From assembly GCA_963813355.1 (NCBI GenBank), contig CAWEYS010000016.1, forward strand, positions 1 through 64,000: a DNA stretch of 64,000 nucleotides, in the 5' to 3' direction. Positions 25,454 to 33,599 of the stretch are shown in pieces. A program made the position numbers and the translations under genes. Source of the DNA: DATAGF01 sp963813355 (GTDB taxonomy: Bacteria; Actinomycetota; Thermoleophilia; Miltoncostaeales; Miltoncostaeaceae). The first letter of the stretch is position 1, and each line of letters opens with the position of its first letter. The notes below the pieces were generated by a model, which did not search any database, was not told the DNA's origin, and saw only the letters and a list, made by a program, of their open reading frames with translations.

Positions 25454-26910
25454 CCCGCGAGCGCGGCGGCCAGGCGGGCCGCGGCGGCGTTGCTCGGCGC
25501 GAGCCGCGCGCCGGCGTCGGCCAGGGTCGCCTCCTGGCGGCTGCGCACCTGGGGGTCGGCCTCCGTGCCGAGCACGTAGGCGACCACGGCGAGCTGAGGC
25601 CGCTCGGCGAGCGCCTCGCGGATGACGGGCGCCACGGCCCCGGCCGGGTCGGGGTGGCTGGAGTAGCCGAGCACGACGTCGAGCAGCAGGACGCCCACCC
25701 GCGGGTCGGCCGCCTCCGCCCGCATGCGCTCGGCGCGGGCCTCCGGGTCGATCATCGGGTGGGGCCGGCCGCGGGTGAACTCCTCCTCGCCGAGGTCCAG
25801 GCAGACGTGCCCCTCGGGCTCGCCCTGAAGCCGCCGGGCCCGCCCCGCCGGCGCGTTCGAGGTGACCCGCGAGAGCCGCTCGGCCAGGATCGCCGACGCC
25901 TCGCTGCAGAGGGTGCCCCCCGAGAAGAGCCCGCGCACGGCCCCGGCGGCGACCCAGTCGGCGCGCGGGTCGCGGGCGGCCTCGGCGGGGCGGCCACCCA
26001 GGCGCACCGCGGCGAGCGCCGCCTCCTCGAGCGTGGGCGCGAGCGCGACGCCCTCGACCGGCTCCACGCCGCCCCCGACCATGCACGCGGCCGCCGGGGT
26101 ACCGCAGCCGGCGAGCGCGCGCAGCACGCGCTCCGCGACCTCCGGCGCCGGGGGCTTCGAGACGCAGAGGATCACGTCGGTGTCCCGGTCGGCGGCCAGG
26201 CGGGCGATGGCGTCGAGGGCGGTGACGGCGCCGACCTCCTCCGTGAGGTCGCGCCCCCCGGTGCCGTAGCAGCGGCTCACCCCGGCCCCGGCGCGGTCGA
26301 TCAGGACCGTCACCTCCTGGGCGCCGGTGCCCGCCGCCGCGACCACGCCGATCCGCCCGGGCGCGACGACGTTGGCGAAGCCGAGGGCGAGCCCGTCGAC
26401 GATGGCGGTGCCGGCGCCGGGGCCCATGACGAGCAGCCCGAGCTCGTGGGCGCGGCGCTTGAGGGCGACCTCGTCCTCCAGGGGCACGCCGTCGCTGAAC
26501 AGGAGCACGTCCATCCCGGCCCCGAGGGCCTTGTGGGCCTCGAGCGCGGCGTACTCGCCCGGCACCGAGATCACCGCGACGTCCCCCGCGACCCGCGCCA
26601 TCGAGCGCGGCGCCCGGGGGCGCGCGCCGGCGCCGTCCGCCCCCGCCGGCGCCCGGTCCAGCACCGCCTCGGCCGCCTCGAGCCCCTCGGCGGCGCCGGG
26701 CCCCCGGATCGCGATCACCAGGTCGTCGGGCCCCGCCCCCTCGATGGCGGCGTCGGCCACGCCGAGCTCCGCGGCCTCCTCGCGGTTGGCCGGCGTGCCC
26801 ATGAAGCAGAGGGCCCGCTCGACCCCCTCCACGTCCTCCGCGGCGCGGGCGGCGGCCATCATCTTGGCGCTGTCGGCCCAGCGCCCGGCGCGCACGCGGA
26901 CCTCGGTCAC
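25450..26910 (-). CDS. fdrA: FdrA/AllF-like acyl-CoA-synthetase-fold subunit
   Basis: A 486-residue protein of the FdrA family, built on the succinyl-CoA-synthetase fold. It shows MGTPANREEAAELGV near residue 40, a CoA/nucleotide-binding-like GPGAGTAIVDG, GRIGVVAAAGTGAQEV with SRCYGTGGRDL, and GGTLCSEASAIL. E. coli FdrA (AllF) is a subunit of oxamate carbamoyltransferase; in this fold a phospho-His usually shuttles phosphate. GTG 26910 overlaps the decarboxylase stop as GTGA. The other two subunits are encoded at 21090-21848 and 37777-39168, and carbamate kinase at 30491-31426. Confidence 0.85.
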   Translation of the reverse strand: MTEVRVRAGRWADSAKMMAAARAAEDVEGVERALCFMGTPANREEAAELGVADAAIEGAGPDDLVIAIRGPGAAEGLEAAEAVLDRAPAGADGAGARPRAPRSMARVAGDVAVISVPGEYAALEAHKALGAGMDVLLFSDGVPLEDEVALKRRAHELGLLVMGPGAGTAIVDGLALGFANVVAPGRIGVVAAAGTGAQEVTVLIDRAGAGVSRCYGTGGRDLTEEVGAVTALDAIARLAADRDTDVILCVSKPPAPEVAERVLRALAGCGTPAAACMVGGGVEPVEGVALAPTLEEAALAAVRLGGRPAEAARDPRADWVAAGAVRGLFSGGTLCSEASAILAERLSRVTSNAPAGRARRLQGEPEGHVCLDLGEEEFTRGRPHPMIDPEARAERMRAEAADPRVGVLLLDVVLGYSSHPDPAGAVAPVIREALAERPQLAVVAYVLGTEADPQVRSRQEATLADAGARLAPSNAAAARLAAALAG

Positions 26911-28142
26911 GCCGACAGCGCCCGGCCCTCCGGCCCCGCCAGCAGGGGCTCGGCCTGCGCGCCGAGAGCCTCGTCGTCGGTCTCGGCCGCGCGCAGCGTC
27001 GCGGCGCGGCCGCCCTCCACGAGCACCGCCCCGGGGCGCAGGTGGATGAACGGCGACGCCTGGGCCATCGCGTAGGCGCCGGCCTGGCCGATCCACACCA
27101 GGTCGCCGACCCGCAGCGGCGCCAGCGGGACCTCGCGCGCGAGGGCGTCGTGCTGCAGGCACAGGGGGCCGAAGAGGTCCGTCGGCCGCTCGGGCCCGGG
27201 GCGCGGATCGGCCGCCTGGACCGGCGAGCGCTTCCACAGGACGCACGGCACCTGGGTGACCCCGGCGTCAACCACGACCGCGCCCCGCCCGCGGCGCGCG
27301 ACCACCCGGGTCAGCAGCCACCCGGCGTCGCGCACGAGCGCCCGGCCGGGCTCCAGGATCAGCGGGGGCGCGTCGGGTCCGAGGCCGGCCCGGGCCGCGT
27401 CCAGGTGGCCCGCCAGCCCCGCGGCGGCCGGCCAGCCGCCCCCCAGGTCGAGCCACTCGATGCCGCCCACGCGGGCGGCGACCTCGCGCAGGCGCCCGGC
27501 GGCGGCCGCGAAGCGCGACGCGGGCACCGGGTACTGGACCGTGACGCCGTGGATCGGCGGGCCGGTCGGCGGCAGCGGCCCGAGCTGGTAGGCGCCGAGG
27601 TGGATGTGGAGCCCGGTCAGCGGCAGGCCGGCGCGAGCCAGGACCGACGCGGCCGCGGGAGCGGCGCGCGGCGCCAGGCCGAACCGGTCGCGGCCGTCGC
27701 GGTCCGGGGGCACCAGCCGCAGGCCCACCCGCGCGCCCGGCGCCGCGGCCGGCGCGAGGCGGGCGATCTCGCGCACCTGCTCGGCGCCGTCCGCGATCAC
27801 GGTCGCGCCCTCGCGCAGCGCCCGCCGCAGCTCGACCCGCGTCTTGAGCGGGCCGTTGAAGACGATCCGCGACCCGGGCACGCCGGCCCGGCGGGCCACC
27901 CGGTACTCGAAGCCGGACGCGACCTCGGCCCAGCAGCCGGCCCGGTGCAGCCGCGCCACCAGCCCCATCAGGGGGTTCGACTTCACCGAGTAGGCGATCG
28001 TGGCGTCCGGCCCGGCGACGGCCTGGAAGGCGCGCGCCTCCGACTCGAGGCGCGCGCCGTCGAAGACGTAGAGCGGCGTGCCGAACCGCTCGGCCAGCTC
28101 GTCGGCGCGGCCCGGCGGGCGCGGGTCGAGCGAGTGGATCAC
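26907..28142 (-). CDS. fold-type III PLP decarboxylase (diaminopimelate/ornithine decarboxylase family)
   Basis: A 411-residue alanine-racemase-fold decarboxylase. The PLP Lys54 lies in AYSVKSNP. GLHIHLGAYQL contains the conserved barrel motif. WLDLGGGWPA is the phosphate-binding loop region. The GPLCLQHDAL segment corresponds to the second-subunit Cys-x3-Asp catalytic motif. It is more divergent than housekeeping LysA and lies inside the nitrogen locus, so a different amino acid substrate is likely. Similar proteins occur in siderophore and carbamoyl-amino-acid clusters. GTG start overlapping the monooxygenase stop (GTGA). Confidence 0.82.
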   Translation of the reverse strand: MIHSLDPRPPGRADELAERFGTPLYVFDGARLESEARAFQAVAGPDATIAYSVKSNPLMGLVARLHRAGCWAEVASGFEYRVARRAGVPGSRIVFNGPLKTRVELRRALREGATVIADGAEQVREIARLAPAAAPGARVGLRLVPPDRDGRDRFGLAPRAAPAAASVLARAGLPLTGLHIHLGAYQLGPLPPTGPPIHGVTVQYPVPASRFAAAAGRLREVAARVGGIEWLDLGGGWPAAAGLAGHLDAARAGLGPDAPPLILEPGRALVRDAGWLLTRVVARRGRGAVVVDAGVTQVPCVLWKRSPVQAADPRPGPERPTDLFGPLCLQHDALAREVPLAPLRVGDLVWIGQAGAYAMAQASPFIHLRPGAVLVEGGRAATLRAAETDDEALGAQAEPLLAGPEGRALSA

Positions 28143-29125
28143 GCCGTCACCCCGGCGGCGATCCGCGGCCAGACCTCGGCGCCGACCCGGCCGACCTCCT
28201 CGCGGTGCGGGTAGCCCGACCCGATCACCAGGTCCACGCCGGCGTCGCGGTAGTCGGCCAGCAGCCGCGCGACCCGGTCGTAGGAGCCCACCAGCGCCGT
28301 GCCGGCGCCGCCGCGCACGGCGCGGATGCCCGCCCACAGGCCGGGCGCGACCCAGCCGTCCGCGTCGGCCGGGATGGCGTTCATGCGGCCCTGGCCGACG
28401 CTGTCGAAGGCCGCGTACTCGGCCGCCCGCGCGCCGGCGACCTCGGCGCGCGACAGGAGCTCGGCGGCGGCGGCGCGGGCCTCGTCGTCGGTCGCGCGGG
28501 CGATCAGATGGATGCGCAGCCCGACGCGCATCGGCCGCCCCGCGCGCTCGCGCATCGCCGCGGCACGGGCCGCGATCGCATCGGGCGGCTCCCCCCACAT
28601 CAGGTAGGTGTCGGCCGCGCGCGCGGCCAGGGCGAGGGCGTCCTCGCTCGCCCCGCCCAGGTAGAGCGGCCCGGGGAAGCGGGCGCGCAGGGCGTCGGCC
28701 AGCCGGCCCAGGCGGGCGTAGCGGCCGGCGTGGTCGAGGGGCGCGGCGCCGTAGCCCGTGTCGGGCCCGCCGCCGGCGACGAGGTTGATCGCGACCCGGC
28801 CGGGGGCCATCGACCAGAGCGTCTCGGCCTGGTGCGCGGCGAGCTCGGGGCGGACGGCCGCCGGGTTGACGGCGACCAGCAGGCGGATCGACCGCGTCAG
28901 GGGGGCGAGCGCCGCCGCCGTGGTCCAGCTCTCCGAGAACGGGGCGTCGGGCGCGAAGGAGTCGTTCACGGTGCCCGTCGGCACCAGGATCTCGACCGCC
29001 CCAGCGTCCTCGGCGGCGCGGGCGACCTCCGCCAGGTAGGCGATGTCGGGCGCCCGTTCGGGGCGCGCGGTCCCGAGCCACCTGCCGTCCCCCTCCGATG
29101 GGCAGTACCAGCCGAGCTCGAGCAC
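28139..29125 (-). CDS. LLM-class flavin-dependent monooxygenase
   Basis: A 328-residue luciferase-like TIM-barrel flavin enzyme of the SsuD/alkanesulfonate monooxygenase subgroup. Visible segments are SFSESWTTAAALAPLTRSIRLLVAVNP, GRVAINLVAGGG and PLYLGGASEDALALAARAADTYLMWGEP. Such enzymes oxidise sulfonates, amines or nitrogen heterocycles (for example RutA on uracil) with FMNH2 and O2. In this operon it may replace the FAD oxygenase (NitH, MSMEG_0569) normally found in Nit1C clusters. GTG start 29125, ten bases after the aminotransferase-like gene. Confidence 0.82.
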   Translation of the reverse strand: MLELGWYCPSEGDGRWLGTARPERAPDIAYLAEVARAAEDAGAVEILVPTGTVNDSFAPDAPFSESWTTAAALAPLTRSIRLLVAVNPAAVRPELAAHQAETLWSMAPGRVAINLVAGGGPDTGYGAAPLDHAGRYARLGRLADALRARFPGPLYLGGASEDALALAARAADTYLMWGEPPDAIAARAAAMRERAGRPMRVGLRIHLIARATDDEARAAAAELLSRAEVAGARAAEYAAFDSVGQGRMNAIPADADGWVAPGLWAGIRAVRGGAGTALVGSYDRVARLLADYRDAGVDLVIGSGYPHREEVGRVGAEVWPRIAAGVTA

Positions 29126-29135
29126 CCGCAGAAGG

Positions 29136-30494
29136 CTACCCGCCGCCGGCGATCAGCGCCGCGAGGCGCCGGCCGCGCTCCGTGCCGTACGACAGGAACA
29201 GGTCGCGCACGGCGTCGCGGTAGGCGCCGCCGGCGGCCTCCTCCGCCGCTTCGGGGAGGGCCTCGGCGAAGCGGGCGAGCGCGGACGGGTCGGGGTCGCT
29301 GAGGTTGAGCCGGATCGTGGTCGTCGCCCCGACCTCGCCCAGGCCGTCGCCCGGGTAGACGGCGACCCGCCGCGCGCAGAGCGCCACGGTCAGCTCCTGG
29401 GCGCTGGCGCCGAGGCCCGAGACGTCCACGACGCACGAGAAGCCGTAGGCCGGGTCGACCACGGGCCGCGCGACCGCGCGGAGGGCGGCCAGGTTGCGCC
29501 GGATCACCTCCTCGCCGCGGCGCAGCCAGCCCTCGTCGCGCAGGGCCGCGGCCGCCCCGACCTGGGCGATGCGGTTGGTGTTGAGGCGGACGGCCGCGAT
29601 CTTGACCTGGAGGCACGCCCTCACCAGCGCCGGCGGCCCGCCGAGCGCGCCCAGCCGCGCGCCGGCCATCCCGTAGCCGTGAGCGAGGCCGCTCGTCACG
29701 AGGACCGTCGCGCCGGGGTGCTCGGCCGCCACCGCGGCGATCGGGTGGTGGCGGGCGGCGGGGTCGACCCGGTGGGCGGAGTGGGTGGTGTCGGCCAGGA
29801 CCACGATGCCGCGCTCGGCCGACAGGCGGCAGAGGGCCTCGAGCTCGTCGCGGCGCTGCACGGTGCCGAACGGGTTCACCGGGTCGCAGACGATCACCAT
29901 CTTCGTGCGCGCGGTCGCGCTCGCGGCGACCTCGTCGGGGTCGAGGCGCCAGCCGTTTCGCGGGCCCAGGCGCACCCAGACCGGCTCGGCCCCCGCCAGC
30001 CGCAGCGCTGGGACGAAGTGGAAGTACCCCGGGTCGGTGACGATCGCCTCGTCGCCGGGGTCGAGGCACGCCAGCGCCGCGTAGCCCACGCCCGCCTGGG
30101 CGCCCTCGGTGCCGATGACGTCGAACCCGTCGTCGCGCGGGCGCCCGAGCAGGACCTCGGCCATCAGGTCGCGCAGGCCGGCGTCGAGGTCGGGCGAGTA
30201 CGGGCCGACGTGCTCCTCGTCGACCGCCGCGCGCATGGCCTCGAGCGCCCGCGGCGACGGGCCGAGGTGGTTGGCCATCCAGCCCAGGTCGGCCCACTCG
30301 CGCCGGTCGAGGGCGATGGCGCCGTCGCGGTAGACGTCGGCCGGGTCCCAGCCCAGGATCCGGTAGGCGTCGCGGTAGGTCATGTAGTTGCCGAAGCCCT
30401 GGGGGTCCTCCAGCAGGGCCCGGGCCCGGGCCGAGGCGTGGGGCACCTGCGCCGCGGGGGGCGGGCGCCACGTGAGCACCGACCGGCGGCTCAC
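29136..30494 (-). CDS. aminotransferase-fold (class I/II) protein lacking the PLP lysine
   Basis: A 452-residue fold-type I protein. Familiar landmarks are GTEGAQAGVGYAAL (cofactor phosphate loop), DPGYFHF, CDPVNPFGTV (the NPxNPTG-like motif near residue 205) and Asp235 in ADTTHSAH, which would pair with the pyridine nitrogen. Where active aminotransferases have the Schiff-base Lys, the sequence reads SGLAHGYGMAGARLG, with His272 in that position. Lys-to-His is known in the PLP/PMP dehydratase ColD. The protein may therefore catalyse a dehydration or deamination, or be non-catalytic. GTG overlaps the carbamate kinase stop (GTGA). Confidence 0.78.
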   Translation of the reverse strand: MSRRSVLTWRPPPAAQVPHASARARALLEDPQGFGNYMTYRDAYRILGWDPADVYRDGAIALDRREWADLGWMANHLGPSPRALEAMRAAVDEEHVGPYSPDLDAGLRDLMAEVLLGRPRDDGFDVIGTEGAQAGVGYAALACLDPGDEAIVTDPGYFHFVPALRLAGAEPVWVRLGPRNGWRLDPDEVAASATARTKMVIVCDPVNPFGTVQRRDELEALCRLSAERGIVVLADTTHSAHRVDPAARHHPIAAVAAEHPGATVLVTSGLAHGYGMAGARLGALGGPPALVRACLQVKIAAVRLNTNRIAQVGAAAALRDEGWLRRGEEVIRRNLAALRAVARPVVDPAYGFSCVVDVSGLGASAQELTVALCARRVAVYPGDGLGEVGATTTIRLNLSDPDPSALARFAEALPEAAEEAAGGAYRDAVRDLFLSYGTERGRRLAALIAGGG

Positions 30495-31426
30495 GCGACG
30501 ATGCGGGTGCCCGTGCGGCCCGCCAGGGCGTCGGCGACGCGCTCGAGGGAGGTGATGACCGCCTCCCGGCCGCCCGCCTCGATGAACTGCGCCGCGGCCT
30601 CCACCTTCGGCCCCATGCTCCCGGCGGGGAACTGGCCCTCCTCCAGGTGGCCGCGCGCCTCGGCGACGGTCATCCGCTCGAGGCCGCGCTCGCGCGGCGT
30701 GCCGAAGTCGAGCGCCACCCGCTCGACGCCGGTCAGCAGCAGCAGCGACGTCGCCCCCACGAGCCGGCCGATCAGGGCGGCCGCGAAGTCCTTGTCGATG
30801 ACCGCGTCCACGCCGACCAGCTCGCCCCCGACGCGCGCGACCGGCACCCCTCCGCCGCCGCAGGCCACCACGATCTCGCCCGCGTCGAGCAGACGCTGGA
30901 TCTCGGGCGACTCCACGACCTCCACCGGCTCGGGCGAGGCGACCACGCGCCGCCAGCCGCGGCCGGCGTCCTCGGCCACGTCCCAGCCGCGGGCGCTCGC
31001 CAGCCGCCGCGCCCGGCCCTCGGAGAAGAAGGGGCCGATCGGCTTGGTGGGCGTCGCGAACGCCGGGTCGTCGCGCCGCACCACGACCTGGGTCATCACC
31101 GCGGCGACGGTGCGCGGCCGGCCCGCCGAGATGAGCGCGTCGCCGATCGCCTGAGAGAGCAGGTAGCCGAGCTGCCCCTGGGTCATCGCGCCGAGCACGA
31201 ACAGCGGCTGCACCGGCACCTCGCGGGCGACGGCCTCCTGCGCCATGGCGAGCGCGCCCACCTGGGGACCGTTCCCGTGCACCATCAGCAGGCGGCGGCT
31301 CGAGTCGAGGAGGGCGACGGCCGCGTCGGCCACGTGCCGGGCGCGCTCCTCCTGGCCCGCGAAGTCGCCGAGGCCCGCGGGGGCGAGAGCGTTGCCGCCG
31401 ATCGCCAGAACCACCGTCTCCCCCAC
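30491..31426 (-). CDS. arcC: carbamate kinase
   Basis: A 311-residue amino-acid-kinase-fold enzyme converting carbamoyl phosphate and ADP to ATP, CO2 and ammonia, or the reverse. Visible motifs are VVLAIGGNAL at the start, MVHGNGPQVG, VVACGGGGVP and IDKDFAAALIG, then GSMGPKVEAAAQF. Length is normal. It is the first gene of the leftward operon and has GGGAGG eight bases before the GTG. With FdrA, DUF1116 and DUF2877 it would complete energy recovery from an oxalurate-like carbamoyl donor. It is divergent from the nitB-like gene across a structured intergenic region. Confidence 0.92.
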   Translation of the reverse strand: MGETVVLAIGGNALAPAGLGDFAGQEERARHVADAAVALLDSSRRLLMVHGNGPQVGALAMAQEAVAREVPVQPLFVLGAMTQGQLGYLLSQAIGDALISAGRPRTVAAVMTQVVVRRDDPAFATPTKPIGPFFSEGRARRLASARGWDVAEDAGRGWRRVVASPEPVEVVESPEIQRLLDAGEIVVACGGGGVPVARVGGELVGVDAVIDKDFAAALIGRLVGATSLLLLTGVERVALDFGTPRERGLERMTVAEARGHLEEGQFPAGSMGPKVEAAAQFIEAGGREAVITSLERVADALAGRTGTRIVA

Positions 31427-31464
31427 CCGCGCGACCTCCCGCGCCGACGCGCTCCCGATTGCGC

Positions 31465-31584
31465 TTTATCTCCCTCTCGCACCTTGCGAGTGCCCACCGG
31501 GGGGTGAAGGATGTCACCTCCCCCAAAACGCCGTGGGCGGCTGCCCCTGTGTCGCGCCCACAACCAATTGCCGGGAGGACCAGC
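31465..31584 (+). promoter_or_regulatory. structured leader upstream of the nitB-like gene
   Basis: The gap between divergent arcC and the nitB-like gene holds three successive inverted repeats. CTCGCA/TGCGAG lies at 31476-31490 with a three-base loop. GGGG-GGTGA/TCACC-T-CCCC lies at 31499-31523 with one bulge. GTGGGCG/CGCCCAC lies at 31533-31561, directly before the GGGAGG site at 31573-31578. A weak -10-like TTTATC is at 31465-31470. The arrangement could be a cis-regulatory RNA or stacked operators. No known riboswitch consensus was recognised. Confidence 0.45.
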
Positions 31585-32070
31585 GTGGCGAAGATCGAGG
31601 GTATGAAGCCGGAAGCCGGCCAGGAGCTCTACGACGTCGCGGAGAAGGTCTTCCCCGACATCAAGGCGGAGCCAGGCGAGGAGGCGTGGATCTTCATGCA
31701 CACGGTGCCCTACGAGGGCTCCGTGGGGCTGGTGAACCTCCTCACGGCCACGCGGCTCGGGCGCAAGGGCTTCAAGGTGAGCCTCGTGCTCTACGGCCCC
31801 GGGGTGCTGATGGCGTCGGGCACCCGCGGCTACCCGGCCGTCGGCCAGGAGGCCTTCCCGGGACACATGGCGATCAACAACCAGATCAAGACGCTCCTCT
31901 CCGAGGGCGCCACGGTCTACGCGTGCCGCTTCGCGATGGGCGCGCTCTACGGCTTCCGCGAGGACGACCTCATCCCGGGCGTCACCCCGTTCAACCCGCT
32001 CGACGTGCTCGACTCGGCGCTGACGGCGTGGCGGAACAAGGCCTTCCAGCTCAACACCTGGACCGTCTAG
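31585..32070 (+). CDS. nitB: MSMEG_0572/Sll0783-family nitrogen-starvation response protein (NitB-like)
   Basis: A 161-residue protein of the family that opens Nit1C clusters. It shows EEAWIFMHTVPYEGSVGLVNLLTATRLGRKGFKV, LYGPGVLMASGTRGYPAVG and YACRFAMGALYGFREDDLIPGVTPFNPLDVLD. The fold is predicted alpha/beta, DsrE-like, with a single conserved-looking Cys in YACRFAMG. The biochemical role is unknown even in cyanobacteria and Pseudomonas, where the cluster is induced by nitrogen starvation or cyanide. GTG start with GGGAGG six bases upstream. It heads the rightward operon of five genes. Confidence 0.88.
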   Translation: MAKIEGMKPEAGQELYDVAEKVFPDIKAEPGEEAWIFMHTVPYEGSVGLVNLLTATRLGRKGFKVSLVLYGPGVLMASGTRGYPAVGQEAFPGHMAINNQIKTLLSEGATVYACRFAMGALYGFREDDLIPGVTPFNPLDVLDSALTAWRNKAFQLNTWTV

Positions 32071-32095
32071 GGAGGGCCGCGACGACACCGGCTCG

Positions 32096-32722
32096 GTGAG
32101 CGAGCGCGAGGAGCTCGAGCGCCGCTGGCGGCTGGGGGAGGAGCGCCTCTACCCGGTCGCCACGGTCCGCCCCGACCTCTACGAGGCCGTCATCGGCATC
32201 GTGCGCTCGCTCGTCGACCACCTGCAGTCCGTCCCCGACATCGACGCGTTGGTCGTGACCTACCGCACCGCCGTCCGCGACGCGGAGCTGGCCGACGCGG
32301 GCGTGGCGGTCGCCGAGATCCCGCCCGAGGTCGACCGCGACCTCGTGCGCGACGCGGCGTACCAGGTGCGCTCGCGCGAGCTGCTCCAGCGCGCCGCCGC
32401 CGAGCGCACCGAGACCGCGATCCGGCGCGCCAAGGCCGCCGGCGAGCCGACCGTGACCATCTGGAGCGAGGGGCAGCAGGAGATGTGGCCGCCCTACCGC
32501 CGCGTCGAGATGTCGCTCGCGAGCGGCCTGGCGGTGGCGGTCTCCACGACGATGGACCCCGAGACGATGATGCCGCGCTTCGCGCTCGAGGGCCTGGAGC
32601 TGGACCCCGCGACCGGCGAGGCGGCCGACGCCGAGCCGATCGCCCCGCGGCGCGAGTTCACCGACCCCGACGAGTGGCGGGCGGCGGCGCAGGAGCTGCG
32701 GCGCGCCATCCTGACGAGCTGA
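32096..32722 (+). CDS. unrecognised 208-residue protein in the Nit1C-like operon
   Basis: No family recognised. It is acidic and predicted mainly helical in the first 135 residues, including a long ESRELLQRAAAERTETAIRRAKAA-like helical stretch rich in Glu and Arg. A beta-containing C-terminal part follows with VTIWSEGQQEMWPPYRRVEMSL, then a 'TMDPETMMPRF' loop. There is no signal peptide or membrane segment. It lies between the NitB-like gene and the amidohydrolase, exactly where other Nit1C clusters carry the nitrilase, and so may work with the amidohydrolase. It is not the small MSMEG_0570 (NitG) protein, which is about half its size. Confidence 0.7.
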   Translation: MSEREELERRWRLGEERLYPVATVRPDLYEAVIGIVRSLVDHLQSVPDIDALVVTYRTAVRDAELADAGVAVAEIPPEVDRDLVRDAAYQVRSRELLQRAAAERTETAIRRAKAAGEPTVTIWSEGQQEMWPPYRRVEMSLASGLAVAVSTTMDPETMMPRFALEGLELDPATGEAADAEPIAPRREFTDPDEWRAAAQELRRAILTS

Positions 32723-32735
32723 CGAGGGAGGCCGA

Positions 32736-33599
32736 GTGCCCCTGCCCGACGGCGTGAAGCGCAACGTGATCGACGGCCACAGCCACATCGGCGAGATCGA
32801 GGCCTGGCCCTTCTACGGGATCGACTATCCCGTGAAGCCGATCGTCTACGACTTCCCGCGCACGAAGGACTTCCTCAAGTACATGGACCGGTACGGGATC
32901 GAGCGCAGCCTGGTGATGTCGAACTACGGCATCCCCAAGCCGGAGCAACCCTTCTCGCTCAACCCCGTCGTCATGGAGGCGGCGACCTCCACCGACCGCA
33001 TCCGCGGCCTGCTGTGGGTGTCGTTCCTGCCGCGCGACCGCGAGCAGACCGTCGAGGCCCTCACGCACTGCGGCGAGGCCGGGATCATCGGGCTCAAGAC
33101 GACCTTCCTCCTCGGTGGCAACCCCAACCCGGAGGAGTGGGACGACGAGACCAAGGAGCTCGCCGAGATGTGCTTCGACGCGGCCGAGAAGCACGACTAC
33201 GTCTTCCACTTCCACACGTCGGCCGGCGGCAACAGCGACATCAACAACTTCATCCCGATGGTCGAGGCCTACGGGAAGCGCTGCAAGATCCACCTGGTCC
33301 ACTTCGGCGGCGGCGTCAGCGGCCACATCAAGCTGGTGCCGAAGTTCCTGCAGTGGGTGAAGGACGGCTACAAGGTCTACACCGACACCTCCTGGGCCAT
33401 CGGCTTCGGCGCGCGCTGGCTGCTGGTCGAGATCGAGAAGCAGGGCATCGGCGGCGACCGGGTGCTCTTCGGCTCCGACGAGCCCTGGTCGGACTTCATG
33501 AGCGAGTACTGGAAGATCGAGGGCGCGCCGGTCTCGGAGGAGCTCAAGCGCATGGTGCTGGTCGAGAACTTCGAGAAGCTCCACGAGAAGCACTGGTGA
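32736..33599 (+). CDS. amidohydrolase-2 family metal-dependent hydrolase
   Basis: A 287-residue TIM-barrel hydrolase. Metal ligands are visible: His15 and His17 in DGHSHIG, a Lys121 in IGLKTTF, His158/His160 in VFHFHT, His189 in HLVHFGGG and Asp248 in LFGSDEPWSD. This pattern fits amidohydrolase-2 enzymes, which hydrolyse or decarboxylate small acids and amides. It takes the place of the nitrilase in classical Nit1C clusters and could hydrolyse an amide, imine or cyclic product of the pathway. GTG 32736 with GAGGGAGG just upstream; it overlaps the radical SAM gene as GTGA. Confidence 0.85.
   Translation: MPLPDGVKRNVIDGHSHIGEIEAWPFYGIDYPVKPIVYDFPRTKDFLKYMDRYGIERSLVMSNYGIPKPEQPFSLNPVVMEAATSTDRIRGLLWVSFLPRDREQTVEALTHCGEAGIIGLKTTFLLGGNPNPEEWDDETKELAEMCFDAAEKHDYVFHFHTSAGGNSDINNFIPMVEAYGKRCKIHLVHFGGGVSGHIKLVPKFLQWVKDGYKVYTDTSWAIGFGARWLLVEIEKQGIGGDRVLFGSDEPWSDFMSEYWKIEGAPVSEELKRMVLVENFEKLHEKHW

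Noticed and set aside
25450..26910. FdrA-like gene as a housekeeping succinyl-CoA synthetase
   Set aside because: The order and content match FdrA. There is no separate beta-subunit gene, and the DUF1116 and DUF2877 partners are present.
29136..30494. The missing PLP lysine as a frameshift artefact
   Set aside because: Motifs before and after His272 are in one continuous frame and the region shows no indel signs.
31427..31584. A guanidine (ykkC-type) or other known riboswitch upstream of the nitB-like gene
   Set aside because: Hairpins are present but none of the conserved unpaired motifs of ykkC or other classes I know could be matched. Reported only as a structured leader.
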